In this document: positions 25,198 to 35,000 of the stretch, in pieces | How the letters are laid out: each line of letters begins with the position of its first letter | Numbering within the stretch: position 1 is the first letter of the stretch | Assembly (NCBI GenBank): GCA_028751875.1 | Contig: CM054161.1 | Location: 47,668,152 to 47,732,151 of the forward strand | Reading direction: 5' to 3' | Source: Rapana venosa | Lineage: Eukaryota; Mollusca; Gastropoda; Neogastropoda; Muricidae | Length of the DNA stretch: 64,000 nt | Program-made: the position numbers and the translations under genes | The notes under the pieces: generated by a model | Databases searched by the model: none | Told to the model about the DNA's origin: nothing | The model's input: only the letters and a program-made list of their open reading frames with translations

Positions 25198-25340
25198 GTT
25201 GAAGGCAGAGTGGTAGCAGGAGGCGCGGTCAGTGCGCATGCACTGCTGGGGAAACTGGGCAATGCTGGTGGCCAGTTGTACTGCCTGACCCAACCCTGGA
25301 CACACAGTGGAGGACAGTGTAGCATAGCGTAGTGTAGTGT
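25198..25340. repeat. Satellite-like gtagt repeats and associated block
   Basis: A block containing actgctggg.aaa.tgggc..tg.tggccagttgtac and a gtgtagcgtag pentamer tract (25311-25350). The same block and pentamer tract recur at 26630-26820, and a shorter tract is at 26276-26320. Confidence 0.6.
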
Positions 25341-25344
25341 AGCG

Positions 25345-25464
25345 TAGCATATATAAATCCAGCCTCAAGACATATTTGTTTCAAACCTAACTTTTTCCCT
25401 CTTTCATCTCAAAACTGCCCCTGCCTTCAACAGCCCAAATCCCATTACCCTGCCAAAGCCTACA

Positions 25465-25506
<42 letters not shown>

Positions 25507-25640
25507 ATTTGAATTTTGTTTAAGCTTTTGATAGTTATTGGCTGCATGACTATGTAAGAATATGTTGAATGCAAGCGCTCTGATTTGTCTTTGCAAGATA
25601 TAGCGCTATACAAATTTCATTTATTATTATTATTATGATA
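25345..25640 (+). mobile_element. CR1/L2-like LINE 3' end
   Basis: Begins with a peptide like SSLKTYLFQT, the usual last residues of CR1/L2-type ORF2. A 3' UTR containing (TG)n at 25469-25503 follows. It ends with caagcgctctgatttgtc..., tagcgctatacaaatt and (ATT)n at 25620-25636. The same 3' UTR with an internal TG tract occurs at 54430-54860 and, reversed, at 26045-26240 and 30535-30720. Confidence 0.7.
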
Positions 25641-26040
25641 ATGTATGGAATTTATATAGCGCTGAGTCTTGTAAAGCAACAAATCAAAGCGCTCAGTTGA
25701 CATTTTTATTTTTTATATATCGAGGATAATGGAATAAGCACTCATGTCCTTTTTTACATCCAGTCCCTGTGTGTATACGGTTTTGTAAATTTTTTCATCT
25801 GTTCCCACCGGCATGCAATGGCCTACTCTTTCGAAAAGCGGAACAGGATTTAATGTGTGCGCATGATGTTCTGCATGCGTTTGCACACGGGGCCCATGTT
25901 TATAGTCTCATCCGAAGGACTTTGACATTCAGTTCAATTTTTTTGGTCAAACTGGGAAGAAAGGGCGAGGCTGGGAATCGAACCCAGAACCTCACGGTTT
26001 ACTTGTTGGCAGGTTAACGTCTTAACCATTCTGCTACCTT
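25640..26040 (-). repeat. Composite SINE, head type 2, with LINE-type tail
   Basis: Read on -, it starts near 26040 with the tRNA-like head (A-box-like ggttaagacgttaacctgcc; B-box gggttcgattcccagcctcg near 25975). The body follows with gtccttcggatgagactat. The 3' part contains ttattccattatcctcgat and a LINE-derived terminus with agcgctatataaattcca. The structure is the same as 46565-47012. Confidence 0.8.
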
Positions 26041-26044
26041 CCTT

Positions 26045-26240
26045 CCCAATAATAATAATAATAAATGGAATTTATATAGCGCTATATCTTGCAGAGACAA
26101 ATCAAAGCGCTTGCACTCAACTCATTCTTACACAGTCATACGACCAGTAACAATTCATAGTTCCATCAAGTGCAAATGTGCACGCACGCACACTCACACG
26201 CATACGCACACACAAAGGTCACACACCCTGGCAGGGCAAT
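26045..26240 (-). repeat. CR1/L2-like LINE 3' end, reversed
   Basis: (ATT)n at 26048-26066, then tatagcgctatatcttgcag, then the 3' UTR with a CA-rich tract at 26178-26215. Homologous to 25345-25640. Confidence 0.7.
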
Positions 26241-26329
26241 AGAGTCTTGGCTGTTGAAGGCAGGGAAAAGCTAAGAGTGTAGTGTAATAGTGTAGTGTAG
26301 GGTAATGCAGTGTAGCAAAGGTAAAGGTG

Positions 26330-26612
26330 TCCCATGACCTATGTGGTCGTAGGGGAGTGAGGCATCAGAGACCTCAACTTCTCAAGAGGCCAGCATATTG
26401 AGGGCAGCGCCCATCTCCTCTCCCTCGCTGCTTTACCTTCCCTGATCCTAAAGAGGGCAGGTACCCATTTACAGCTAGGTGAACTGGGGGAACTGTATTG
26501 AAGCCAAAGCGCGCAAACGGTCACCCATCCAAGTGGTAACCACGGTCAATGCTGCTTAACTTTAGCTGGGGGAAAGCGAGTTCTCCGACCACTGAGCTAT
26601 CCCGTCCCCAAG
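26330..26612 (-). repeat. 5S-rRNA-derived SINE (SINE3-like)
   Basis: The - strand of 26568-26516 closely resembles the internal promoter region of 5S rRNA. It has gttaag...gcattga..gtggtta followed by the box C-like acttggatgggtgaccgt. A tRNA-like agctcagtggtcgga segment lies just 5' of it (26612-26580), and a 180-bp body follows. It matches the + strand copy at 60575-60850. Retroposons derived from 5S rRNA are known as SINE3. Family membership is from sequence resemblance only. Confidence 0.75.
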
Positions 26613-26624
26613 TGTTAACATAGT

Positions 26625-26830
26625 ATAGCACAATGTAGCACTGCTGGGAAAATTGGGTGATGGTGTTGGCCAGTTGTACTTCCTGATCCAACCCTGTAGT
26701 GTAGTGTAGTGTTGTGTAGTGGAGTGGAGTGGAGTGAAGTGGAGAGTAGAACAGTGCAGTGCAGTGCAGCACAGAATAACAAAGTATAGTACAGCATAGT
26801 GTATTGTACTGTATTGTATACCACTTCAAG
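26625..26830. repeat. gtagt/gtgca satellite tract
   Basis: Pentamer-like gtagtgtagtg, ggagtggagtg and cagtgcagtgc tracts following a block shared with 25230-25310. Confidence 0.7.
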
Positions 26831-27130
26831 TCACGGCAGATTTCTCTGCATGAAAGTTGGGCTGCTCTCTCCTGGGAGAGAGTGACGTCCTCACAAGAGC
26901 AGCGCCACCCATTAGTTTTTGTTCTTTTCCTGTCTGCAACTGTATTTGTTTCCCTATCATAGTGGCTTTTTTTCTACAAAATTTTGCCAGGGACAACTTT
27001 CTTGTTGCCGTGGGTCTTTTACATGTGCTAAATAATTTCGTCTAACACACAGGACCTTGGTTTATTGTCTCATCCAAAAGACTAGCACCCAGACCACCAC
27101 TCAAGTGCACCCTATATGCCGGGGAATACA
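26815..27130 (-). repeat. SINE family with cagggacaac..cttgttgccgtggg body, head missing
   Basis: Contains taccacttcaagtcacgg, gggctgctctctcctgggag, agagcagcgccaccc, gccagggacaactttc, ttgccgtgggtcttttac and ccttggtttattgtctcatc. This is a widespread marine-invertebrate SINE body. The tRNA-like head expected on the right is missing. A full version is at 57855-58265. Confidence 0.75.
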
Positions 27131-27670
27131 ATTCTTATGTGCCACTTGCTATTTCATGTCCCTCTTACTCAGAAATTGCTAAATGAATAATCCTGATAGT
27201 CTGCCTAATGACATATATATATCGTAGATTGCTTTTGAGGCAAGCTCAAATTAGTTAGCATGAATATTTCACTACGAAAATATATTTAAAATGTAAAAAA
27301 ATCGACAAAAAATACACTTTCCTCATCATCATTATCATTCTGAGTACCCCCCCATCTCAATAATGTCACACATAAGTCCAGGCAAAATCTCAGTCTTTTT
27401 TTTTAAATGCACTATCTCCTGAATAATACATGATTGTTTTCATCACTGTCAGGATTATCTAAAGTTTTATTTGCCACTTTTTCAGCAGTGTAAGGTTATT
27501 GATACCTTCAACGAGGAGTGTCAGCCATTTTGAATAAGAACTGCCCAAGCAGTCTTGCATAATAACACAAAATACGAGCTAAAAAAGTTTTGCAGCTGCA
27601 TGTTGCCAAGCAACAGGAGAGTGATCTCCACTACTTTTGGTGTTCTTTCCCTTTGCATGGGTGTAAATGA
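27131..27670. other. AT-rich stretch, nothing recognised
   Basis: No repeat family, exon or RNA gene recognised. It is probably intronic or intergenic relative to the crotonase exon at 28579-28728. Confidence 0.5.
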
Positions 27671-27674
27671 TTTG

Positions 27675-27760
27675 AGTGCAAGAGCTTCGATTTGTTTGTT
27701 TTTACAAGATTCAGCGCTATATAAATTCCATATATTATTATTATTATTATTATTATTTAA
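27675..27760 (+). repeat. LINE-type 3' tail with (ATT)n
   Basis: gagcttcgatttgtttg..., ttacaagattcagcgctata, taaattccat and (ATT)n to 27756. Same terminus as 40664-40735 and 46915-47012. Confidence 0.7.
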
Positions 27761-27844
27761 TTGTAGTCAAGGGAGCTGGCTTGTTTACTTCGGTTCGAAA
27801 CCCCGTAATTTTCCGGGTTGTTTATTTAAATTATTTTTATTTAT

Positions 27845-28190
27845 TTTATTCTTTTATATCGAGGATAATGGAATAAGCACTTATGTGCTTTTTTACATCC
27901 AGTCCCCATGTGTATGCGGATTTGTGAATTCTCTCATCTGTTCCCACCGGCACACAATGGCCTACTCTTACGAAAAGCGGAACAAATTTTAACATGTGCG
28001 CAAGATGTTCTGCATGCGTTCTCACATGGGGCCTCGGTTTATAGTCTCATCCGAAAGAACTTTTGGGGAGAGAGAAGTCTGCACTGATGTTAACTCCTGG
28101 GGAAAATATTCCCTGAACGGAATTGAACCTGGTCATCAGATTGCCAGCACAATGTTATAACCACTAGGCTATCCCGTCCCCCCACTCTCT
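27845..28190 (-). repeat. Composite SINE, head type 1
   Basis: On -: the head gggacgggatagcctagtgg starts near 28182, with a B-box-like ggttcaattccg near 28125. The body has ttcggatgagactataaacc, and the end tccattatcctcgatataaa is at 27878-27857. The head is the sequence from which the 48.4-50.1 kb minisatellite appears to have grown. Confidence 0.85.
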
Positions 28191-28578
28191 CCAACTTCAC
28201 GACCCAACAGGACGAAATCAAGCATTCCTAGCTACTCAGCTATAGCGTCCATCATAAGGCGATGCAATACTGACAAACGGAATTAAAGTCAGTCTTAGCT
28301 AATCAGCTATAGTGACCATCATTTTGGCGATGCAATACTGACCAACGAGATTGAAGTCAAACAGTCTTAGCTAATCAGCTAGTGCTTGTCCATTGTCCTC
28401 GATGTAAAAAAAAAAAATCTGAGCGCTTGATTTGTTGCTTTACAAGATTCAGCGCTATATAAATTCCATACATTATTATTATTATCATATGGTGATGCAA
28501 TACTGACAAACGGGATTGAAGCCAAACGGTCTTAGCTAATCAGCTACAGCGACCATCATATGGCGATGCAATACTGAC
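28190..28578. repeat. Intronic ~75-bp tandem repeat carrying splice-donor sequence
   Basis: Four copies of a gcgatgcaatactgac block (near 28258, 28327, 28494 and 28563) alternate with agctaatcagctatagcgac blocks. A LINE-type tail (28415-28490) splits the array. The last copy abuts the crotonase exon and provides its 5' splice site, which reads GTCAGTATTGCATCGC on the - strand. The other copies therefore carry near-identical donor-like sequences within the intron. Confidence 0.7.
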
Positions 28579-28728
28579 CAGTGCCCGTGGCCACCACCCG
28601 ATTGGCTAACCCCATGTCCAAAGCCTCTTTGGCCGATACTGTTCGACCGGTCAGCACCAGGTCCAGGGCTCGGGACAGTCCAATCAGAGCCGGCAGCCGC
28701 ACCGTGCCTCCGTCAATGAGGGGGACCC
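28579..28728 (-). CDS. Enoyl-CoA hydratase/isomerase (crotonase) family, single internal exon
   Basis: A 150-bp GC-rich exon on the - strand, bounded by a 3' splice site (ggtcaatgtttcag, AG at 28730-28729) and a 5' splice site (GTCAGT from 28578 down). It encodes about 50 residues, including VPLIDGGTVRLPALIGLSRA, LDLVLTGRTVSAKEALDMGL and ANRVVATGT. That is the post-active-site part of the crotonase fold: the helix after the GVPLIDGG turn, then the EALxxGLANRVV segment. The family hydrates or isomerises enoyl-CoA thioesters, usually in mitochondria or peroxisomes. Both ends are phase 1, so the exon is symmetric and skipping it would keep the frame. I see no neighbouring exon of the same gene in the window. 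The upstream exon with the first oxyanion-hole segment and the downstream exons must lie outside, within repeats I could not see through, or be lost. A stranded exon copy remains possible. Confidence 0.8.
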
Positions 28729-28759
28729 CTGAAACATTGACCAACACCCATCAGCATGC

Positions 28760-29050
28760 CAATCCATCAAGAACCTGGGTTCAATTCCCGTTCAAGGGGG
28801 ATATTTCCCCTGGAGTTAACACAGTGCAGACTCCACTCTCCCCCAAAAGTCCTTCAGATAGACTGTAAACCGAGGTTCCGTTGCGAACGCATGCAGAACG
28901 TCTTGCGCACATGTTAAATTCCTGTTCCAGTAAGAGTAGGCCATTGTGTGTCGGTGGAACAGATTACCAAATTGACAAAACTGCCTACACACGGGACTGG
29001 ATGTAAAAAGCACACAAGTGCTTATTCCATTATCCTCGATATAAAAGAAA
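28760..29050 (+). repeat. Composite SINE, 5' truncated
   Basis: Starts within the tRNA-like head (B-box-like gggttcaattcccgttcaag at 28779-28798). It continues with the usual body and ends at cattatcctcgatataaaag. It is only about 30 bp upstream of the crotonase exon's 3' splice site on the other strand. Confidence 0.8.
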
Positions 29051-29074
29051 TAATAAAATAAAATATATAAAATA

Positions 29075-29460
29075 AGAGATGGGATAGTCTGGTGGTTAGA
29101 GCGTTGCGCATTGAATTTATGATCTGCTGACCCAGGTTCGAATCCCCGTTCAAGGGGATTTTTTTTCGCCCTGGAGTTACATCAGTGCAAACTCCACCCC
29201 CCCCCCCCCCCCCCCCCCCCCACCCCCCCCCAAAAAAAATGTCCTTCAAATGAGACTTTAAACCACGGTTCCATGTGTGAACATGTGCAGAACATCTTGC
29301 GCACATGTTAAAAACTTGTTCCGCTTTTTGGAAGGGAGGCCACTGGTGTGTGCCAGTGGGAATGGATGACCAAATTGACAAAACCGAATGCATGCATGCA
29401 TACTTGTGTAGAAAAAGCATATGAATGCTTATTCCAAAGGCCCGATGGAAAAAAAAGTTT
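29075..29460 (+). repeat. Composite SINE, head type 1, with long poly-C
   Basis: Head gatgggatagtctggtggtt at 29078-29097, B-box ggttcgaatccccgttcaag at 29134-29153, body with a 20-plus poly-C run at 29198-29229, and end near 29450. A cgatggaaaaaaaagtttgt...caatcaatt segment follows, resembling the LINE tail discussed at 46190-46320. Confidence 0.8.
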
Positions 29461-29559
29461 GTCAATACTTATCTGTAACCTTTTTGGGAATAAAGATTAT
29501 CAATCAATTATTATTAATCAATTCCATTATCCTCAAAACAAAAGAACAGACAACATTTT

Positions 29560-30177
29560 AACTTTACTGTGATGTAGATTCGGCAGAAATACAATTTTTT
29601 TTACTACACTAAACGATGTTCAACTGAAGGGAAAGTACTCTGGCCTGTAGGGCAATCATTTTTCTTAACACAGTTGCTTTTCTTGACCATAAAGCTTGCC
29701 TAGTTTGCTTGTTAGCTACTTTTCTTTGACATGTTGACAGGCGTATTCTTGAGGATTTCGGGCTCTCCGGTGTTATGATTTTAGAAACAAAAATTGTATA
29801 GTACAAAAAGTGTTATCAGATGGATTCAGCCAACTTCAGGGAACTTTACTTTGGTGAAAAATCATCACATTGTTCAAGGGGCTAGTTGATGAACAGTTCA
29901 AGCCATGTAAGATACGCAGCCCTAATTTTCAAAACTTTTTATTTTTCAGTTTTCAGCATTCAGTGACATATTTTGAAAATTTGTAAAAAATAATTACAGT
30001 CATCTATAAAAAAATTGTGTAACAATCTCAAAAATAGACATAATAAACTTTCCAATGATGTATAATTGTATGTCTTTATCATTTTGGGTAAATATGCTGA
30101 ATTTTTCAAATATAGCCAAAATCCCGCGTCACCACAAAAATGGCGGGATCCATTTCACTGCGACTCCATTGAGTTAA
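29560..30177 (-). mobile_element. TTAA-flanked non-autonomous DNA transposon, copy 1
   Basis: Reverse-oriented relative of the 34309-34977 element, with matching blocks throughout (for example atggcgggatccatttcact, gccctacaggccaga reversed, and catcacattg). The right end ctccattgagTTAA is intact. The left end reads TTAActttactgtgatg and lacks the subterminal hairpin present in the other copy. No transposase is encoded. Confidence 0.65.
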
Positions 30178-30199
30178 AAAGAAAGACATGAACTCCATA

Positions 30200-30430
30200 A
30201 TATTGGTGGATGGAGTGGTCTAGTGGTTATGTACTCTTCTCCACAATGCAAGAGGGTGCGAGTTTGAGTCCTGCCTGAAACTGGGTTTTTTCTCTCCAAT
30301 CTATTGAACCATAAGTAGCAGTCATGTCCTTTTGGATGAAACAATAAATATTAAGTGCCTGTAAAATACCCCGAGGCAATAAGATGTATTGTCCCGGGCA
30401 CAATTCTGTAGAAAAAGCAGTCTTACAGAG
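30200..30430 (+). repeat. tRNA-derived SINE, family 3
   Basis: Head tggatggagtggtctagtgg with B-box-like gtgcgagtttgagtcctgcc. The body has ttttggatgaaacaataaat, then ccccgaggcaataagatgta and ttctgtagaaaaagcag. It differs in body from the other SINE families here. Confidence 0.65.
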
Positions 30431-30534
30431 GACCTAAAGTGAAGCAGAGTGACAATCAAATTTATCAAAGTATGGAGTATTTACACTAAAAACACTAAGC
30501 AGTATTCCAATTTCAATATCTTACGTTACTAATA

Positions 30535-30682
30535 ATAATAATAATAATAAATGGAATTTATATAGCGCTATATCTTGCAGAAACAAATCAAAGCACTTGC
30601 ACTCAACTCATTCTTACACAGTCATACAACCAGTAACAATTAATAGTTTCCATCAAGTCCAAATGTGCACGCACACACACAC

Positions 30683-30718
<36 letters not shown>

Positions 30719-30720
30719 AA
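30535..30720 (-). repeat. CR1/L2-like LINE 3' end, reversed
   Basis: (ATT)n at 30532-30551, tatagcgctatatcttgcag, then a 3' UTR with (CA)n at 30672-30714. Closely related to 26045-26240. Confidence 0.7.
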
Positions 30721-31540
30721 GGGAGAGAACCCCTCTTTCCCAGTACACGTGCACTGTGCACATTTGTATGTACCGTAACCCAGTAGTGGGTGATACGGAG
30801 GGAAGGTTAGTAGAATGGTTGGTTACCCTAAAGCAGGATACCCGAAAGGAAAAAGTTAACATTTCTTGCCCTCTCTCTATTTTCATTTTTTATGATACAA
30901 TTTTTAATATCATTACCTGCCTTTGAGTTACAATGCAGCACAAAAAGGATAACAATGCAAAAACAACAACAACAACAAAACTAAGCCAAGCATAATCAAT
31001 TTTTCATATTAAGACAGTTCACAGCACAGAAATCCAGCATAACTCAGTCAAGGTTCCAGTGCTAAAAATTAGCCCCTTCCTTTTACCACGTCCGAGTGCA
31101 GACAGTTTCTGCTATAAATCAGCACCAGCTGGATGGAATGGACAGCAGCTGAGAGGAGCTGAAAGTGGGGGGAAACTGACAGCCGTGAGTATGTTTCACA
31201 TACATGACATGTTTTCTCATCTTCATTCCAGCATATTCTTCATAGTTCGCAGTTTTTTCACAGAAATTATTATTTCTCTCTGTTTAATCTGAAAACTCCT
31301 TGCAAAGTCTCTGAGACTTTCATGCAAAAATCCTGGAAAATCAAACCTGGGGGATCACAGATTCAGACTGCATACAGAGACATATTCCTCATCGTCCATA
31401 CCACTGGCCTTAGCTGCCCTACTCTTCCCAAAAACATGGACGGGATTTTAATGTGTGCACAGATATCTGGGCAAATGCAAAAAAGCACATGCACTGTTTA
31501 TTCAATGTACCATCTGAAAATAAAAGTTTGACTTTGATTT
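30721..31540. other. No gene recognised
   Basis: Mixed sequence with a (CAA)n tract at 30960-30977. The 31455-31545 part contains ttcaatgtaccatctgaaaa and aaaagtttgactttga, which match a tail seen reversed at 55640-55690, so it is probably a LINE/SINE terminus. An open stretch at 31059-31292 is not recognised. Confidence 0.4.
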
Positions 31541-31549
31541 GGGCAAACA

Positions 31550-31955
31550 GACCTCGGCTTATAAATAATCTCATCCAAAGGACCTGCAGGGGAAGGGAGC
31601 TAACTCCGGGGGAAACTTCCTCGGACAGACGCTTCAGCGGTGAATCCAACCTGACCTATCCTTATTCTTTTATTTCGAGGATAATGGAATAAGCACTCAC
31701 TGTGCTTTTTTACATCAGTCCCCGTGTGTATGCCGTTTTGTAAATGTTATCATCCGTTCCCACTGGCACACAAATCGCCTACTCTCTCGAAAAAGAGGAA
31801 CAGGTTTTAACGTGTGCAGAGAATTTCTGCAAGCGTTCACTACACGGGGCCTCGTTTATAGTCTCATCCAAGGACTTTTAGGGGGGAGTGGAGTCGACAA
31901 TGATGTTAACTCCAAAGGAAAAATTCTCTTGAATGAGATTCCTTATTCTAGCTGG
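31550..31955 (-). repeat. Composite SINE copies, tandem and partly decayed
   Basis: 31660-31955 is a - strand SINE body (tatttcgaggataatgg to ggagtggagtcgacaatg). 31550-31650 is a further decayed body fragment with gacctcggcttataaa and tctcatccaaaggacctgc. Confidence 0.7.
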
Positions 31956-32114
31956 TTGAAAAGATTTCTGAAATGAAGTTAGAAGATTGGCCCAGGCCAA
32001 AAGCTGTGTCAGTTATTGATGCCAGCTATTTGCCAAAGCCTACACTAAAATGTTGTAAAATGTTGTGTTGAGATTGCCTCAGCCATGACAAGCTCTTAAC
32101 ATAACAACGTGCAC

Positions 32115-32330
32115 TCTCTTTTAAAGGAGAAAAATTTTTTCTGAAGTCGGAGTATGGCTGCCTATTTAGCGAGGTACTTGAAAAGAGTCATACACGCAAA
32201 TTTCCATCCGGTGTGCTTCCTATCTCACAGTGATTCCCAGGTGGGATGAGTGAGTCAGAGTGCACGTTCTGGGTGACCCCAGAGTGTAAAGCTGGGGAAC
32301 GCACAACAACAACACAACAAACAACAACAA
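32115..32330. repeat. Dispersed repeat C
   Basis: Blocks gaagtcggagtatggctgcc, cacgttctgggtgacccc and gtaaagctggggaacgca, then a CAA-rich tail. Related copies at 47815-48020 and 56735-56950, with fragments at 54290-54310 and 58385-58460. Confidence 0.65.
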
Positions 32331-32689
32331 GTTAGAAGCTGGTAGCAATACTAAGATTCTGTTGGAAAAATCCTCCCCCCCCACTACCCTTTACTAAAAT
32401 AATGCATTCAAATCTAACAGTTCTTTTTTCTCTTGCTTTTCTGAATCTAATAAGCAAACATCAAGGTCTTTCTTAAACAATTCATGCAAAGCATTAATCA
32501 TTTTTTTCACAAAAAGGAAGGAAAGTGCACATTTTTTTATGTAGAAATTACCTAAAAATGATCAATTTATTGTTTCCCTTTGTTTGCAGAACAGAACAGC
32601 ACATCCATGATATTAATCTATCGGAAAATCAAGAAAAGTTGTGTAATACTTCATGGTTTAAAATTTTTAAAAAATCTTACGACAATGTG

Positions 32690-32880
32690 GAAACAGAACT
32701 CGACTCTCTTAACCTTCACCTGTACACTCCTTCTCGTTCCCTCCGCTCTGCTGCAGATACCTTGTGCTTAAGAATACCTAGATTCAACCAGTCCACTGTT
32801 TGGCCGTCGCTCTTTCTCTGTTTCTGGTCCACCGATCTGGAATGACCTCCCTCTCTCTCTTCGTTAAAAGCCTTCTTATG
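32690..32880 (+). pseudogene. CR1/L2-like LINE ORF2 C-terminal fragment
   Basis: Encodes LYTPSRSLRSAADT followed by LRIPRFNQST, then (one frameshift) FGRRSFSVSGPPIWNDLP. This is the characteristic C-terminal pattern of many CR1/L2-type reverse transcriptases. No catalytic domain is present. Confidence 0.65.
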
Positions 32881-32939
32881 ACACTTTTGATGACTAATAA
32901 CACCAACGGCTTCTGATGACTAATAACACCAACGGCATT

Positions 32940-33018
32940 AGCACTGATATACAGGGTTAATGACCAGAATCTGGAAACAGTTCAAAGCTTCAAGTACCTG
33001 GGAGCCATTGTATCAACC
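32940..33018 (+). pseudogene. Reverse transcriptase fragment, cut by a scaffold gap
   Basis: Peptide NDQNLETVQSFKYLGAIVST matches the thumb-side FKYLGA motif of RTE/CR1-type reverse transcriptases. It runs into the 500-N gap at 33019. Confidence 0.6.
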
Positions 33019-33518
33019 NNNNNNNNNNNNNNNNNNNNNNNNNNNNNNNNNNNNNNNNNNNNNNNNNNNNNNNNNNNNNNNNNNNNNNNNNNNNNNNNNN
33101 NNNNNNNNNNNNNNNNNNNNNNNNNNNNNNNNNNNNNNNNNNNNNNNNNNNNNNNNNNNNNNNNNNNNNNNNNNNNNNNNNNNNNNNNNNNNNNNNNNNN
33201 NNNNNNNNNNNNNNNNNNNNNNNNNNNNNNNNNNNNNNNNNNNNNNNNNNNNNNNNNNNNNNNNNNNNNNNNNNNNNNNNNNNNNNNNNNNNNNNNNNNN
33301 NNNNNNNNNNNNNNNNNNNNNNNNNNNNNNNNNNNNNNNNNNNNNNNNNNNNNNNNNNNNNNNNNNNNNNNNNNNNNNNNNNNNNNNNNNNNNNNNNNNN
33401 NNNNNNNNNNNNNNNNNNNNNNNNNNNNNNNNNNNNNNNNNNNNNNNNNNNNNNNNNNNNNNNNNNNNNNNNNNNNNNNNNNNNNNNNNNNNNNNNNNNN
33501 NNNNNNNNNNNNNNNNNN
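33019..33518. other. 500-N scaffold gap
   Basis: Exactly 500 unknown bases, a fixed-size placeholder. The right side is a (TG)n-rich tract (33519-33800). Reading frames that cross it are meaningless. Confidence 0.99.
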
Positions 33519-33840
33519 TGTGTGTGTGTTGTGTGTGTTTGTGTGTGTGTGTGTGTGTGTCTGTGTGTGTGTGTTTGTGTGTTTGTGTGTGTTTTGTGTG
33601 TGTGTGTTGTGCTTGTGTGTGTGGTAGGGTAGGGGATTTGTATGTGTATGCGTGTGTGCTGGTGTGTGGGGGCTAGTGTGTGTGTATGCACACGCTCGTG
33701 TGTATATGAGTGTGTGAGTGTGTGTGTATCCCTCTGCATCTGTGTTTGTGTGTGTATGTGTGTGTGTATGTACGTCTGTCTGCAATTGTTTGTCTGAGTG
33801 CGTGTGAGTGTGTGTGTGCGTTGTTGTTGTTGTTGTTGTT
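33519..33840. repeat. TG-rich microsatellite ending in (GTT)n
   Basis: Imperfect (TG)n, then (GTT)n at 33820-33840, directly joined to the 3' end of the RNase-H LINE fragment at 33841. The GTT tract is therefore probably the LINE's 3' tail. Confidence 0.85.
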
Positions 33841-35000
33841 GTCTTCAATTTAACGTCTGTTCACTCTAAGTGATATTAGACGAGGGAAATAAAAAGTGTA
33901 GTGGAAGTTAAAGAAGGGAGAAGAAAGAGTGGAAGGAGAAAAGGTTAAGACATAGCATCAGTGTTGGTTTAAAAAAACAACAACGCCCCCCCCCCCCCCA
34001 AAAAAAAAAAAAAAAACCCAGAAAAGTAATGATAATACTTTTAAACAGGAGCAAAATATAAATTCAACAATCTGGAAACATGCAATCACAATATTGTAAC
34101 TATAATAAATATTCAAGTGGACAATGCAATAAACCTCTGGCAATGGCAAAGGCTAGCTTTGAATTTTCAAATACATTTTCCAGAGACTGTTAAAAAAATG
34201 TAGGTAAAAAAGGTTTTACAATATGGCAATCAAATATGATATGAGTATTGGAAATATGATCCCCACATAGACATCTAAAATATTTACCAAATTTTGTAAG
34301 GAATGCATTTAACTCATTGGAGTCGCAGTGAAATGGATCCCGCCATTTTGTGGTGACGCATGATTTTGGCTATATTTGAAAAATTCAGCAGACTTACCCA
34401 ACATAATAATGACATACTCATTATATATCATTAAAAAGTTTATAATGTCTTCTTTTGAGATTGTTTCACAGTTTTTTAATAGATGACTGTATTTATTTTT
34501 TACAAATTTCCAAAATATGTCACTGAATTCTGAAAAATAAAAAGTTTTGAAAATTAGGGTTGGTATCTTAAATGGCTTGAGCTATTCATCAACTAGTCCC
34601 CTTGAACCAATGTGATGATTTTTCACCAAAGTAAACTTCCCTAAAGCTGGCTGAATCCATGTGATTTCACTTTTTGTACAACAGACATTTTTTTTAAAGA
34701 ATCATAACACTGGGGTGCCTGAAATCCCAAAGATATCACTTGTTGACATGTCAAAGAAAATTGGCCAACAGATAAAAACTAGGCAAGCTTATGGTCAAGG
34801 AAAGCAACTGTGTTTAGAAAAATGATTGCCCTACAGGCCAGAGTAATTTCCCTTGAGTTAACCATTACTTTGTGTTTTTAAAAAAATTCGTAAGTCTGCC
34901 GAATTTTAAGCTTCGGCACGTCACAGTAAAGGAAAAGAGTGCCGAAGCTTAAGCTTGGCACAACCTCAATGAGTTAAGTTCATTCTAAAATATAGTGAAT
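33841..35000 (-). mobile_element. RNase-H LINE 3' fragment, split by a TTAA element
   Basis: 5'-truncated - strand copy. Its 3' end (gtcttcaatttaacgtctgt reversed) is at 33841-33860. Its coding part near 34200-34308 corresponds to the cysteine/histidine segment at 43800-43925 of the larger copy. The frame is broken off by the 34309-34977 insertion, after which about 20 bp of LINE-like sequence resumes (gttcattctaaaatata). Confidence 0.65.
34309..34977. mobile_element. TTAA-flanked non-autonomous DNA transposon (piggyBac-like), copy 2
   Basis: A 661-bp element between two TTAA tetranucleotides (34309-34312 and 34974-34977). Terminal inverted repeats are short: CTCATTG at the left and CAATGAG at the right. 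A perfect 14-bp inverted repeat, TTAAGCTTCGGCAC / GTGCCGAAGCTTAA (34906-34919 / 34939-34952), forms a subterminal hairpin. TTAA target duplication is the signature of piggyBac-class elements. No transposase is encoded, so this would be a non-autonomous (MITE-like) member. It sits inside an RNase-H LINE fragment. Confidence 0.7.

Noticed and set aside
26330..26612. A functional 5S rRNA gene
   Set aside because: Only the internal promoter part resembles 5S. The 5' third and the 3' end are unrelated, and the same composite occurs at 60575-60850, as expected for a SINE.
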